Assembly (NCBI RefSeq): GCF_002479495.1
Contig: NZ_DLNQ01000010.1
Location: 301,555-365,554 of the forward strand
Origin: Brevundimonas sp. UBA7506
GTDB lineage: Bacteria > Pseudomonadota > Alphaproteobacteria > Caulobacterales > Caulobacteraceae
Direction: 5' to 3'
DNA: 64,000 nt
Within the stretch, counting starts at the first letter, position 1, and the number at the start of each line of letters is the position of its first letter. The position numbers and the translations under genes were made by a program. The notes under the pieces were generated by a model that saw only the letters and a program-made list of their open reading frames with translations, made no database searches and had not been told where the DNA came from. Below, in pieces: positions 47,039-56,644 of the stretch.

Positions 47039-47503
47039 TCAGGCCGCAGCGGCCGGGGCGGACAGGGTGAAGGTCTGTTCGATGTTGAGGATCAGCAGGG
47101 AGGCGTCGTCGTGGCGGTACAGTCCGTCGCACAGGGTCCGCCATTCGGGGGCCAGGGTGACGGGCAGAGGCTCCCTGGCCGCGCGGTCCAGCCACAGGAC
47201 GTCGCCGACGTCCTCGACCTGAAGCGCGTAAAGCTCGCCGCCGCGTTCGACGATGACGCTCATGTGGGGCTGGCCGACCTCGCGCGGCGGCAGGCCCAGG
47301 CGGCGGCGCATGTCGACGGCGGTGATGATGCGCCCGCGCAGGTTCAGCGACCCGGCCACCTCGAACGGGGCCAGAGGCACGCGGTCGATCCGCACCGGGG
47401 CGATCACGTCCTGAACCCGCAGCAGAGGCACCCCGATCATCTGCTCGCCGACGCGCACGGAAACGAAGCCTTCGAGCGAAGGGTCTGTCGACGCAGGGCT
47501 CAT
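47039..47503 (-). CDS. cheW: CheW coupling protein (accessory locus)
   Basis: The 154-residue protein is a single CheW domain: [60 protein letters not shown] and the later [20 protein letters not shown]. CheW links receptor tips to CheA. The start overlaps the end of the hybrid cheA gene by four bases, so both are in the operon that continues into the MCP gene. Confidence 0.93.
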   Translation of the reverse strand: MSPASTDPSLEGFVSVRVGEQMIGVPLLRVQDVIAPVRIDRVPLAPFEVAGSLNLRGRIITAVDMRRRLGLPPREVGQPHMSVIVERGGELYALQVEDVGDVLWLDRAAREPLPVTLAPEWRTLCDGLYRHDDASLLILNIEQTFTLSAPAAAA

Positions 47504-50288
47504 GCGGCCTCCTGATCGTGGGAAAGGACTTCGGCCACCTCGCTCAGCAGGGCCTCCTGCGGCGGGCCGCTGAGGAAGGCGGCGCCCAGGCCCAGCAGGG
47601 GCGTGGCGTGCCAGGCCGAGGCGCGGCCAAAGGCGGTCGCCATCCGCCGCGCCGTCGATCCGGCAGGGCTGGTGTCGGCCAGGATGAGGTCGAAGGCTGC
47701 GCCCGCGTCGTGAAGCGCTAGCGCCGCCTCGGGATCGGAAGCCACCTCGACATCATAGCCCGCCTGGCCCAGCAACGGCCCCAGCAGCATCCGCACGAAG
47801 GGGCTGTCATCCACGACCAGCAGACGCTTGGGGACGCGGGCGGGCGCGGGCGGAACGGCCGCCTCGCCCTCCCGCCCGACCTCGCCGTCGCAGCGCCGCC
47901 AGTAGAAGTCCACGTCGATCAGCTCGGTGGCCCGGCCCGCCACCACCAGGCTGCCGCTGACCCCGGTGGAGGCCCCCGTCAGTTCGGCGCTCGCCGTCGC
48001 CTCGATGATGTCGACGATCTCCTCGGCCATCAGGCCCAGACTGCGCGCCCCGCGCGAAAAGACCAGCAGGGGCCGCTTGGCCTCAGGCGCGCGCGACAGG
48101 GCCGCCCCGTCGGCGCCCAGCACCGGCATCAGTTGGCCGCGATACTGGACCAGCGAGCGCCCGTCGGCCCATTCCAGCATCGAGGGCTCCAATTCCTCGA
48201 TGCGCGCCACGCCCGCCAGCGGCGCGGCCTTCAACCCGTCGTCGGCGGCGCGGAAGACCAGCAGGGCCTCGACGTCCGCCTCGCCGGTCGCGGCTTCGAT
48301 CAGGACCTCGTCGCCGCCGTTCAGCAGGGACCCCGCGCCCGCCTCGACCGCCATGCCCTTGAAGTCCAGGATCATGATGACCGCCCCGTCCCCGAGGATG
48401 GTGGCCCCGGAATAGAGCTTCAGGTGACGCAGGATCGAGGCTGTCGGCTTGACCACGATCTCCTCCGTGTCGAACACCCGGTCGACGATGACGCCGAAGT
48501 CGAAAGCCCCGACCCGGGCCACGACAATGCAAGCCTCGCCGCGCGGCCCTTCGGGCGCCTCCAGCCCCAGCAGGGCTTGCAGGGACACCAGAGGCAACAA
48601 CCGGTCGCGCAGCGCAGCACCTCGGCGCCGTTGATCTGTTCGATGCGGCGACCCGCCGTTCCATTGGCGCTGACCAGTTCGATGATGCTGGCCTGGGGCA
48701 TGGCGAAGCGCTCGCCGCAGCATTCGACCACCAGTCCGGCGATGATGCTGAGCGTCAGGGGGATGCGGATCGTGAAGCGCGTCCCCTGCCCCTCGACGGA
48801 GGCCAGCTCGACGGCCCCGCCGATGGCCTCGATATTGGTGCGCACCACGTCCATGCCGACGCCGCGTCCCGACACTGCCGTCACCGAGGCGGCGGTCGAG
48901 AAACCGGGCAGGAAGATCAGCTGGCGCGCCTCGGCGTCGCTCATCGCCGCCGCCTGCGCGGGATTGATCAGGCCGACGTCCAGCGCCTTGGCGCGGATGC
49001 GGGCGGCGGGCAGGCCGCGCCCGTCATCCGCCATCTCGATCAGAATGGCCCCGCCCTCGTGCCGGGCCGAGAGGGTGATCCGGCCGGTTTCTGGCTTGCC
49101 CGCCGCGCGGCGTTGATCCGGCGTCTCCAGCCCGTGGTCGGCGGCGTTGCGGATCATGTGGGTCAGGGGATCGCGGATCAGCTCCATGACCTGTCGGTCC
49201 AGCTCTGTGTCTTCGCCGGTCATGACCAGATCGATGCGCTTGCCCAGGTCCGAGGCCAGGTCGCGCACCAGTCGCGGCAGCTTGGCCCAGGCGCCGCTGA
49301 TCGGCTGCATCCGGGTGGTCATCACCCCTTCCTGCAGTTCGCTGGTCACTTGGTTCAGGCGATGCAGGGGCCCGGCGAAGGGCGTCTCGGGCTGGTCGCG
49401 CAGGGTCTGGATCAGTTGGTTGCGGATCAGCACCAGCTCGCTGACCATGGTCATCAGGCCTTCCAGGGTCTCGACGCCGACGCGGATGGTCTGGGGACCC
49501 TTGGCCAGCTCGGCGCGATCGGCGCGCGACGGCTCGGCCTCGCGCTCGGCAGGCGGCGCGGCCAGCAGGGCTTCGACCGCCTCGGCCTCGGCTTCCAGCT
49601 CGATCAGGCTCTGACGCACGGCCTGAACGAAGGCGGCTTCACGCGATGCCAGGGCCTCGCCGAAGGTCTCGGCCAGGGCGCGTTGCAAGGCGCCGGGCGC
49701 CGCCGTGGCGCGGGCGACGCCGCACAGGGCCTCGCGCCATTCGGCCTGCACGCGGTCCAGATCGATCCCGGCGAACAGGGGGCCGGTGTCGGGCGACGCG
49801 ACCAGACCGGCCAGCGCGCCCTCACAAGCGGCGTCCAGCGTGGCCTCTCCCCCCACGCGTTCCAGCAGGGGACGATCGGCGGGCGGAGTCGCCGAGGTCG
49901 TCGAAGCGTCTTCACCCGCATAGATGCGGTCCAGCCGCGCGATCAGGGCGCGGTCGTCGCCCTCGGGCTCAACGCCGGTTTCGGCCAGTCCCTCGATCAC
50001 CGCCCGGACCACGTCCACCGCGTCGAGGATGGCGGTGACGGAAGGCCCATCAACCGCCAGGGTCCCGTCGCGATAGAGGCCCAGCACGTTCTCGGCGGCG
50101 TGGGTCACGCTCTGCAGCCGCATCAGGCCGAGGAAGCCCGAGCCGCCCTTGAGGCTGTGGATCAGGCGGAAGATGTCGCCCAGCAGGTCCGGGTCGTACG
50201 GCGTCTGCTCGAAGCGGACCAGCTTGGCGTCCACGGCCTCGATGCCCTCGCGGGCTTCGGACACGAATTCGATGATGACGTCGTCCAC
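47500..50288 (-). pseudogene. cheA: Hybrid chemotaxis kinase CheA-receiver, frameshifted
   Basis: The first frame (50288 down to about 48617) encodes a His-phosphotransfer domain (His44 in RLIHSLKGG), dimerisation (VETLEGLMTMVSELVLIRNQ) and ATPase domain ([36 protein letters not shown]). Within 48601-48620 one base is missing: the frame runs EVLRCATGC, whereas the +1 frame gives LRDRLLPLVSLQALLG and continues through the CheW-like regions and a C-terminal receiver (LLVVDDSPFVRML, Asp in LILADTS). The two parts would make a product of about 929 residues. As read, the first frame ends after 622 residues with a nonsense tail. The receiver lacks the usual Lys-Pro. Confidence 0.85.
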
Positions 50289-50354
50289 GCTCGATCATCC
50301 CCCTTGAGGGCGGCGGAACCGCCCCTGCCGAACACAACCTTCAAGGGAAATCGG

Positions 50355-50384
50355 TTAATCCAAGCTTAAGGGAATACATCTTAA
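50355..50384. promoter_or_regulatory. CtrA-type box between cheA and cheY
   Basis: TTAA-TCCAAGC-TTAA (50355-50369) matches the TTAA-N7-TTAA consensus exactly, with another TTAA at 50381. It lies 67 bases before the hybrid cheA start and 84 before the divergent cheY, so either or both could be cell-cycle-controlled. Confidence 0.7.
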
Positions 50385-50467
50385 AGATGCATTGCCGCCC
50401 CTGAGGGGTCGGCGCGTCCTTCAATCACAGCGGCCTGTATGGCCGCGCCTGTGCAACGAGGAATGGA

Positions 50468-50854
50468 ATGGCCGCGGACAAGAGCATGAACGTCCTGGTG
50501 GTGGACGACTACAAGTCGATGGTGCGGATCGTGCGGGGGATGCTGAACCAGCTGGGCTTCGTCAACGTCGACGACGCGCCCGACGGGGCGGCGGCCATGG
50601 CCCTGCTGAAGGAGAAGACCTACGGCCTGGTGCTGTCGGACTGGAACATGCAGCCGGTCACCGGGCTGGAGCTGCTGAAACAGGTCCGCGCCGAGGAACG
50701 CACGAAGAAGACCCCCTTCGTCATGGTGACCGCCGAAGCCAAGGTCGAGAACGTCATCGCCGCACGACAGGCCGGGGTGAACAACTATGTCATCAAGCCC
50801 TTCACCCTGGCGGTGCTGAAGCAGAAGCTGACCTCGGTCGTGGGCGAGATCTGA
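50468..50854 (+). CDS. cheY: CheY-type single-domain response regulator
   Basis: The 128-residue receiver has the acidic pair (VLVVDDYKSM), phospho-acceptor Asp in LVLSDWNMQPVTGLELL, Thr in FVMVTAEAK and Lys in YVIKPFT, all needed for phosphorylation. The W-N-M-P-like WNMQPVTGLELL segment is typical of CheY proteins that bind FliM. It is directly followed (two bases) by a CheZ-like gene, suggesting a matched regulator and phosphatase for the accessory system. Confidence 0.92.
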   Translation: MAADKSMNVLVVDDYKSMVRIVRGMLNQLGFVNVDDAPDGAAAMALLKEKTYGLVLSDWNMQPVTGLELLKQVRAEERTKKTPFVMVTAEAKVENVIAARQAGVNNYVIKPFTLAVLKQKLTSVVGEI

Positions 50855-50856
50855 TC

Positions 50857-51201
50857 ATGACCCCGCAACAGATCCTGGCCGAGATCGACCATCTGAGGCG
50901 CGAGCTGGCGATCGCCGCCGACGACCTTCTGTCCGCCGCCGAACAGGGGCTGGCCTTGACGCAGACCGAGCCGACGGACGCCGAGGCGGTGACGGCCAGC
51001 TTTCACCGCATCCTCGCGGCCTGCAGTTTTCAGGACCTGGCGGACCAGAGGATCGACCGGCTGCTGACCGCCCTGACCGGACGCAAGGCCCCGCCCCGGA
51101 GTTCACAAGAATGCCCCGACGCCGCCCTGCTGAACGGCCCGGCCCTGGCGGGCGAGACGGGCCTGAACCAGTCGGCGGCGGACGCCCTGATGGCGAGGTA
51201 A
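50857..51201 (+). CDS. CheZ-like short protein
   Basis: The 114-residue product has an N-terminal helix (QQILAEIDHLRRELAIAADD), then ILAACSFQDLADQRIDRLLT, which matches the CheZ active helix: Asp and Gln four residues apart (FQD-LAD-Q), the pair that dephosphorylates CheY. The end (LLNGPALAGETGLNQSAADA-LMA) resembles the CheY-binding C-terminal peptide of alphaproteobacterial CheZ-type proteins. It is about half the length of E. coli CheZ, lacking most of the helical hairpin. ATG 50857 follows cheY by two bases. Confidence 0.75.
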   Translation: MTPQQILAEIDHLRRELAIAADDLLSAAEQGLALTQTEPTDAEAVTASFHRILAACSFQDLADQRIDRLLTALTGRKAPPRSSQECPDAALLNGPALAGETGLNQSAADALMAR

Positions 51202-51312
51202 GGACGCTTCACGGCTTGCAAAGCTGTCGCCAAAGGGGTGCAGTAGGACCTCGTTCCGCAGTCACCGTCCGGGCGCCGCCATCCTGATCTCCCGTTCCAG
51301 CCGGTCCGCCTC

Positions 51313-52980
51313 ATGACCGCCCCCGAGACCGCGCCGCCCGTGCGCACCGGGGCGCTGGCGCCGCTGAACCATCCGGTCTTCCGCGCCGTCTGGATCACCA
51401 GTCTGGTGACGAACTTCGGGGGCCTGATCCAGTCGGTCGGCGCCGCCTGGATGATGTCCTCCATCGCCTCGGCCCAGATGGTGGCCCTGGTCCAGGCGTC
51501 CGTCACCCTGCCCATCATGCTGCTGTCGCTGGCGGCGGGCGCTCTGGCCGACACGGTGGACCGGCGCAAGATCATGCTGGCGGCCCAGAGCTTCATGCTG
51601 CTGGTCTCGGCCGGGCTCGCGGTCATGACCTATGTGGGCTGGATCACGCCCTGGGTGCTGCTCAGCTTCACCTTCCTGATCGGCTGCGGCACGGCCTTCA
51701 ACGGCCCGGCCTGGCAGGCCTCGGTCGGCGACATGGTGCCGCGTGAGGACCTGGCCGGGGCCGTGACCCTGAACTCCATGGGCTTCAACCTGGCCCGCAG
51801 CGTCGGCCCGGCCATCGGCGGCATGATCGTGGCGGCGGCAGGAGCGGCGGCGGCCTTCGCCGTCAACGCCGTCAGCTATCTGGGACTGCTGGTCGTCCTG
51901 TTCCGCTGGAAGCCCGATCGACCGAAACAGACCCTGCCGCGCGAAGGCCTGCTGGCGGCCATGGCCGGGGGTCTGCGCTACGCCTTCCTGTCGCCGCGCG
52001 TCACGGCGGTGCTGCTGCGCGCCGTGGTCTTCGGGATCGGGGCCAGCGCGGTTCAGGCCCTGATGCCCCTGGTGGCGCGCGAGGGCGGCGGCGGGCCCCT
52101 GGCCTTCGGCCTGCTGCTCGGCGCCTTCGGCGTGGGCGCCGTGGGCGGGGCCCTGTTCGTCGGCAAGTTGCGCGCCAGGTATGAGACCGAGACCTTGGTG
52201 CGCGCCTCCACCCTGGCCTTCGCCGTCGCGGCCGCCGTCGTCGGCTTCAGCCCCTGGCTGGCCCTGACCCTGCCGGCCCTGATGATCGCGGGCGCGGGCT
52301 GGGTGCTGACCCTGTCCAGTTTCAACGTGACGGTGCAGATGTCGGTGCCGCGCTGGGTCGTGGCGCGGGCGCTGGCGCTTTATCAGATGGCGGCCTTCGG
52401 CGGCATGGCGGGCGGCAGCTGGCTGTGGGGCTCGCTGGCCCAGACGCAAGGCCTGGACACGGCGCTGGGTCTGTCAGCGGGGGTGCTGGTCCTGTGCGTC
52501 CTGATCGGGCTGAGGGTGCCCCTGCCCTCGACCGCCAATCTGAACATGGACTTGCTGCGGCGCTGGACCGAGCCGCAGACCCAGCTAGCCATCGAGCCGC
52601 GCAGCGGACCGGTGATCGTCACCATCGCCTATCGCATCCGCGAGGAAGACATCGACGCCTTCCTGGCTGTCATGGACGAGCGCCGCCGCGTGCGCCGCCG
52701 CGATGGGGCGCGGCAATGGCATCTGATGCGCGACCTGGCCGAGCCGGACGTCTGGGTCGAGAAATACCAGACCGCGACCTGGCTGGATTACGTCCGCCAC
52801 AACCAGCGCATCACCCAGGCCGACGCCGACATCTCGCAGCGCATCTACGCCCTGCATCAGGGGCCGGACAAGCCGGTGGTGCATCGCCTGATCGAACGCA
52901 CGACCGCGCCCCTGGCGGCCAACCTGCACGGCGAGCGCCACTACGGCGAACCCCTGACGGACCCGACGCGTTCGTCCTGA
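51313..52980 (+). CDS. MFS transporter with fused C-terminal domain (MFS_3 type)
   Basis: The 555-residue protein has about eleven or twelve membrane spans in residues 15-405 (PVFRAVWITSLVTNFGGLIQ, the loop ALADTVDRRKIMLAAQSFML, and QASVGDMVPREDLAGAVTLN), the pattern of the EntS-like 'transmembrane secretion effector' branch of the MFS. The last 130 residues (VIVTIAYRIREEDIDAFLAV, then RRRDGARQWHLMRDLAEPDV-W and TWLDYVRHNQR) are soluble and look like a dimeric alpha-beta-barrel, monooxygenase-like fold. Substrate unknown. It ends two bases before the alpha-glucosidase start. Confidence 0.85.
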   Translation: MTAPETAPPVRTGALAPLNHPVFRAVWITSLVTNFGGLIQSVGAAWMMSSIASAQMVALVQASVTLPIMLLSLAAGALADTVDRRKIMLAAQSFMLLVSAGLAVMTYVGWITPWVLLSFTFLIGCGTAFNGPAWQASVGDMVPREDLAGAVTLNSMGFNLARSVGPAIGGMIVAAAGAAAAFAVNAVSYLGLLVVLFRWKPDRPKQTLPREGLLAAMAGGLRYAFLSPRVTAVLLRAVVFGIGASAVQALMPLVAREGGGGPLAFGLLLGAFGVGAVGGALFVGKLRARYETETLVRASTLAFAVAAAVVGFSPWLALTLPALMIAGAGWVLTLSSFNVTVQMSVPRWVVARALALYQMAAFGGMAGGSWLWGSLAQTQGLDTALGLSAGVLVLCVLIGLRVPLPSTANLNMDLLRRWTEPQTQLAIEPRSGPVIVTIAYRIREEDIDAFLAVMDERRRVRRRDGARQWHLMRDLAEPDVWVEKYQTATWLDYVRHNQRITQADADISQRIYALHQGPDKPVVHRLIERTTAPLAANLHGERHYGEPLTDPTRSS

Positions 52981-52982
52981 GC

Positions 52983-54602
52983 ATGACCTCATCGCCCACC
53001 CCCTCGCCTGGTTCTGAGCCGCATCGGGAATGGTGGCGCGGGGCGGTCATCTACCAGATCTATCCGCGCAGTTTCGCCGACACGAACGGCGACGGGATCG
53101 GCGATCTGAAGGGGATCACCGCGCACCTCGATCACGTGGCCTCGCTGGGCGTGGACGCGGTGTGGATCTCGCCCTTCTATCCCTCGCCGATGAAGGACTT
53201 CGGCTATGACGTGGCCGACTATTGCGACGTCGATCCGGTGTTCGGAACCCTTGCCGATTTCGACGCTCTGCTGACCAAGGCGCATGATCTGGGACTGAAG
53301 GTCGTCGTCGATCAGGTCTGGTCACACACCTCGGACCGACACCCGTGGTTTCAGGCCAGCCGACAGGACCGCACCAATCCTTACGCCGACTGGTACGTCT
53401 GGGCCGACGCCAGGGCCGACGGCGCGCCGCCGAACAACTGGCAGTCCGTCTTCGGCGGGCCGGGCTGGACCTGGGATGCGCGGCGCGGCCAGTATTATCA
53501 GCACAACTTCCTGCCCGAGCAGCCGCAATTGAACGCCCGCAATCCGGCGGTGCAGGAGGCCCTGCTGGCGGTCGGTCGGTTCTGGCTGGACCGGGGCGTG
53601 GACGGTTTCCGCCTGGACGCCGTCAACTTCATGATCGGCGACCCCGCCTTGCGGGACAATCCGCCCCTGCCCACCGGCGGCAAGCGCACCCGCCCCTTCG
53701 ATTTTCAGGACAAGATCCACAACCAGTCCTCGCCCGACATCCTGCCCTTTCTGGAGCGGGTGCGGGCGCTGACGGATTCCTATGAGGGCGGCCGCTTCAC
53801 CGTGGCGGAGGTCGCCGGCGACCACGCCGCGCGCGAGATGAAGGCCTTTACCGCCGACGGCCGCCTGCACAGCGCCTACGGCTTCCTCTACCTCTACGCC
53901 GAGCGGCTGACGACCGATCTGGTCAGGGCGGGGACGGAGATGTGGCCGGGCAATCCCGGCGAGGGCTGGCCGTCATGGACCTTTTCCAACCACGATGCGC
54001 CGCGCGCGGTGTCGCGCTGGGCCGAGGGCCGCGACGAGCGGCGGTTGGCCGAAATGCTGATGCTGCTGCTGGTCTGCCTGCGCGGCAATGTCTTCGTCTA
54101 TTACGGCGAAGAGCTGGGCCTGCCCCAGGCCGAGGTGCCGTTCGAGCGGCTGCTCGATCCCGAGGCCGTCGCCAACTGGCCGCAAACCCTGGGCCGCGAC
54201 GGCGCCCGCACGCCGATGCCGTGGATCGCGGGCGCTCCCTTCGCCGGGCTTTCAGGCGTCGAGCCCTGGTTACCCATCGACACGCGCCACCCGGCCATGG
54301 CGGTGGATGTCCAGGACGCCGATCCGGCCTCGATGCTGAACGCCGCACGCCGCATCCTGGCCCTGCGCCGCGCCCATCCAGCGTTGAAAACGGGGACGAT
54401 GACGATGCTGGCGACCGAGCCACTGCTGGTCTTCACCCGCCAGGGCCAAGGCGAGACCCTGCTGGCGGTCTTCAACCTCGGCCACGAGCCGCAGGCGTGG
54501 AGCGCGCCCGATGGCTACGTCCCGATCGACGCCGTCAACCTAGCCGAGGCGGGAATCCTGCCGCCGCTGGGCGGCATGCTTCTGCGCCTGACCACGCCTT
54601 GA
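52983..54602 (+). CDS. GH13 alpha-glucosidase
   Basis: The 539-residue cytoplasmic enzyme (no signal peptide) carries the GH13 regions: VVDQVWSHTS (region I), GFRLDAVNFM with nucleophile Asp (II), the acid Glu in FTVAEVAGDH (III) and TFSNHDAPR with transition-state Asp (IV). VIYQIYPRSFADTNGDGIGD and the 'PNNWQSVFGGPGW' loop are typical of alpha-glucosidases of the Halomonas/Caulobacter type that hydrolyse maltose, sucrose or small alpha-glucosides. ATG 52983 is used; the longer frame to 52425 lies inside the transporter gene. The close spacing suggests cotranscription with the MFS gene. Confidence 0.93.
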   Translation: MTSSPTPSPGSEPHREWWRGAVIYQIYPRSFADTNGDGIGDLKGITAHLDHVASLGVDAVWISPFYPSPMKDFGYDVADYCDVDPVFGTLADFDALLTKAHDLGLKVVVDQVWSHTSDRHPWFQASRQDRTNPYADWYVWADARADGAPPNNWQSVFGGPGWTWDARRGQYYQHNFLPEQPQLNARNPAVQEALLAVGRFWLDRGVDGFRLDAVNFMIGDPALRDNPPLPTGGKRTRPFDFQDKIHNQSSPDILPFLERVRALTDSYEGGRFTVAEVAGDHAAREMKAFTADGRLHSAYGFLYLYAERLTTDLVRAGTEMWPGNPGEGWPSWTFSNHDAPRAVSRWAEGRDERRLAEMLMLLLVCLRGNVFVYYGEELGLPQAEVPFERLLDPEAVANWPQTLGRDGARTPMPWIAGAPFAGLSGVEPWLPIDTRHPAMAVDVQDADPASMLNAARRILALRRAHPALKTGTMTMLATEPLLVFTRQGQGETLLAVFNLGHEPQAWSAPDGYVPIDAVNLAEAGILPPLGGMLLRLTTP

Positions 54603-54778
54603 TCACGCCGCCCAAAGCCTTGCCGCAACGAGGGATTTTCAGCCCGAGTTCGCTCAGGTTCCGACCCATCCGTTTCAACTTCACACCATGTTGCAGCGCA
54701 CACATCCCATGAACGCTCGACAAACGAAAAAACTGGTCTAGGGAACGGGCGCGGGGAACTTCGCGTAAGGTCAAGACC

Positions 54779-56035
54779 ATGAAGATCGCAGTCCTGGGCG
54801 CCGGCGTCATCGGGGTGACGACGGCCCACTATCTGGCCAAGGCGGGCCACGAGGTGACAGTGATCGACCGCCAGAGCGGCCCGGCGCTGGAGACCAGCTT
54901 CGCCAACGCCGGCGAACTATCCCCCGGCTATTCCTCGCCCTGGGCCGCGCCGGGCATTCCGGCCAAGGCGGTGAAGTGGCTGTTCATGCGTCACGCGCCG
55001 CTGATCCTGCAGCCCCATATGAACGTGGCGACCGTGCGCTGGCTGCTGGCCCTGCTGCGCAACTGCACCTCGGCCCGCTATGCCCTCAACAAGGCGCGGA
55101 TGGTGCGTCTGGCCGAATACAGCCAGGAGGTTCAGACCGCCCTGAACGCCGAGCTGGGCCTGCAATACGACCACCGCACCCAGGGCACCCTGCAGTTGTT
55201 CCGCACCCAGAAACAGCTGGACGGCATCTACAAGGACACTCAGGTCCTGCGTGAGGGCGGCGTGCCGTTCGAGGTGCTGGATCAGGACGGCTGCATCCGC
55301 GCCGAGCCGGGCCTTGCGGCCACGCGCGACCTGTTCGTCGGCGGCCTGCGCCTGCCGAAAGACGAGACCGGCGACTGCTTCAAGTTCACCAATGCGCTGG
55401 GCGACGTGGCGATCGCTCAGGGCGTGACCTTCCTCTACGACACCGCCATCAAGGCCCTGACGACCGACAAGGGCCAGATCAGCGGCGTCGAGACCAGCCG
55501 CGGCCGGATCACGGCCGACGCCTATGTCCTGGCCCTGGGGTCGTACTCGCCGCAGATGGTCAAGCCGCTGGGCATGACCCTGCCGGTCTATCCGGTGAAG
55601 GGCTATTCGATCACCGCCCCGATCGTGAACGAACCCGCCGCCCCCGTCTCGACCATCATGGACGAGAGCTACAAGGTGGCCATCACCCGCCTGGGCGACC
55701 GCATCCGCGTCGGCGGCATGGCCGAGATCTCGGGCTACAACAACGTCCTGCCGGAACCGCGCCGCAACACGCTGGAGCATTCGGTGGGATCGCTCTTCCC
55801 CGGCGCGGGCGATCTGAAGGCGGCCAGCTACTGGTCCGGCCTGCGCCCGATGACGCCGGACGGCACCCCGGTCATCGGCAAGACCAGGTTCGACAACCTG
55901 TTCCTGAACACCGGCCACGGCACGCTGGGCTGGACCATGGCCTGCGGCTCGGCCCGCGTCATCGCCGACCTCGTCAGCGGCCAGACCCCGGACATCGAGA
56001 CGGGCGACCTGGGCATCGCGCGGTACGGCCAATAA
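54779..56035 (+). CDS. dadA: D-amino acid dehydrogenase, small subunit
   Basis: DadA oxidises D-amino acids (chiefly D-alanine) to keto acids at the inner membrane, passing electrons to quinone. The 418-residue flavoprotein begins with the FAD-binding [20 protein letters not shown] and shows the DadA-specific [40 protein letters not shown] and [19 protein letters not shown], then [20 protein letters not shown]. Length is normal. No alanine racemase or Lrp gene is adjacent. The 176-bp gap upstream shows no recognisable operator. Confidence 0.95.
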   Translation: MKIAVLGAGVIGVTTAHYLAKAGHEVTVIDRQSGPALETSFANAGELSPGYSSPWAAPGIPAKAVKWLFMRHAPLILQPHMNVATVRWLLALLRNCTSARYALNKARMVRLAEYSQEVQTALNAELGLQYDHRTQGTLQLFRTQKQLDGIYKDTQVLREGGVPFEVLDQDGCIRAEPGLAATRDLFVGGLRLPKDETGDCFKFTNALGDVAIAQGVTFLYDTAIKALTTDKGQISGVETSRGRITADAYVLALGSYSPQMVKPLGMTLPVYPVKGYSITAPIVNEPAAPVSTIMDESYKVAITRLGDRIRVGGMAEISGYNNVLPEPRRNTLEHSVGSLFPGAGDLKAASYWSGLRPMTPDGTPVIGKTRFDNLFLNTGHGTLGWTMACGSARVIADLVSGQTPDIETGDLGIARYGQ

Positions 56036-56037
56036 AC

Positions 56038-56183
56038 CCTTCTCCCCTTGTGGGAGAAGGTGGCAGGCGAAGCCTGACGGATGAGGGGGTGCGAAGAAAT
56101 TCGTACGAGGCCTCATGTCAGATCGTCCCGCTGACACCCCTCAACCGGCCCTGCGGGCCACCCTCTCCCTCAAGGGGAGAAGG
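56038..56183. repeat. Paired inverted repeat between convergent dadA and cheE
   Basis: CCTTCTCCCCTTGTGGGAGAAGG on the left and CCCTCTCCCTCAAGGGGAGAAGG on the right are palindromic arms, with inner inverted segments (AGGCGAAGCCTGACGG; CGGCCCTGCGGGCCACC). The element fills the gap between the two 3' ends and could terminate both. Confidence 0.7.
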
Positions 56184-56185
56184 AA

Positions 56186-56644
56186 CTATGTATCCTGCCG
56201 CGCCTTCGCCGCCACCGACCGCAGGCCGGCCAGCAGGGCGGCGCTGGTGGCGTCGGCCTGACAGCCCGCCGTCAGGATCAGGCGCATGGCCTGGACGTGG
56301 ACGGCGACCGTGGGCCAGCTCCAGGCGCCGCTGACCTGCATCCGGTCGGCCACGTCGCACAGGCTGTAGCCCGCCTCGTACAGCGGTCCGGTGTCGAAGA
56401 AGCCCGCCGTGTCCAGCAGGGACGAAGCCAGCTTGTAGACCTGCGGCTCGCTGCCCGGCGCGGCGGCGGCGGCGACCAGCTCCAGCTCGGTGATGGTGCC
56501 GGCGACGGTGATCATGACGTCGTCGCGGTGACGCTCCAGCCGCTCGTTGGCGCGGCGCTCGACGTCGGCGAGGGTGCGGCCGCCCGGCTGGGCCATCTGG
56601 CGCGCCAGAGTGGTCTTGATCTTCAGGGTGCGGGCTTCGGTCAC
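56186..56644 (-). CDS. cheE: Chemotaxis protein CheE
   Basis: The 152-residue helical protein (TLADVERRANERLERHRDDV, ITVAGTITELELVAAAAAPG, TGPLYEAGYSLCDVADRMQV) sits at the end of the main chemotaxis operon, the place of cheE in Caulobacter crescentus. CheE has no known enzymatic domain; in Caulobacter it is needed for normal chemotaxis and polar processes, but its mechanism is unclear. The start overlaps the upstream receiver gene by four bases. Confidence 0.8.
   Translation of the reverse strand: MTEARTLKIKTTLARQMAQPGGRTLADVERRANERLERHRDDVMITVAGTITELELVAAAAAPGSEPQVYKLASSLLDTAGFFDTGPLYEAGYSLCDVADRMQVSGAWSWPTVAVHVQAMRLILTAGCQADATSAALLAGLRSVAAKARQDT

Noticed and set aside
48420..48617. The last 65 residues of the first cheA frame as a real C-terminal domain
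   Set aside because: The Cys/Trp/Ser/Arg-rich stretch is out-of-frame reading of the CheW-like region; the neighbouring frame holds the conserved sequence.
48601..48620. Programmed ribosomal frameshift in the hybrid cheA
   Set aside because: There is no slippery heptamer, no Shine-Dalgarno-like stimulator and no obvious downstream pseudoknot; other cheA genes of this type do not use one. A deletion or sequencing error is simpler.
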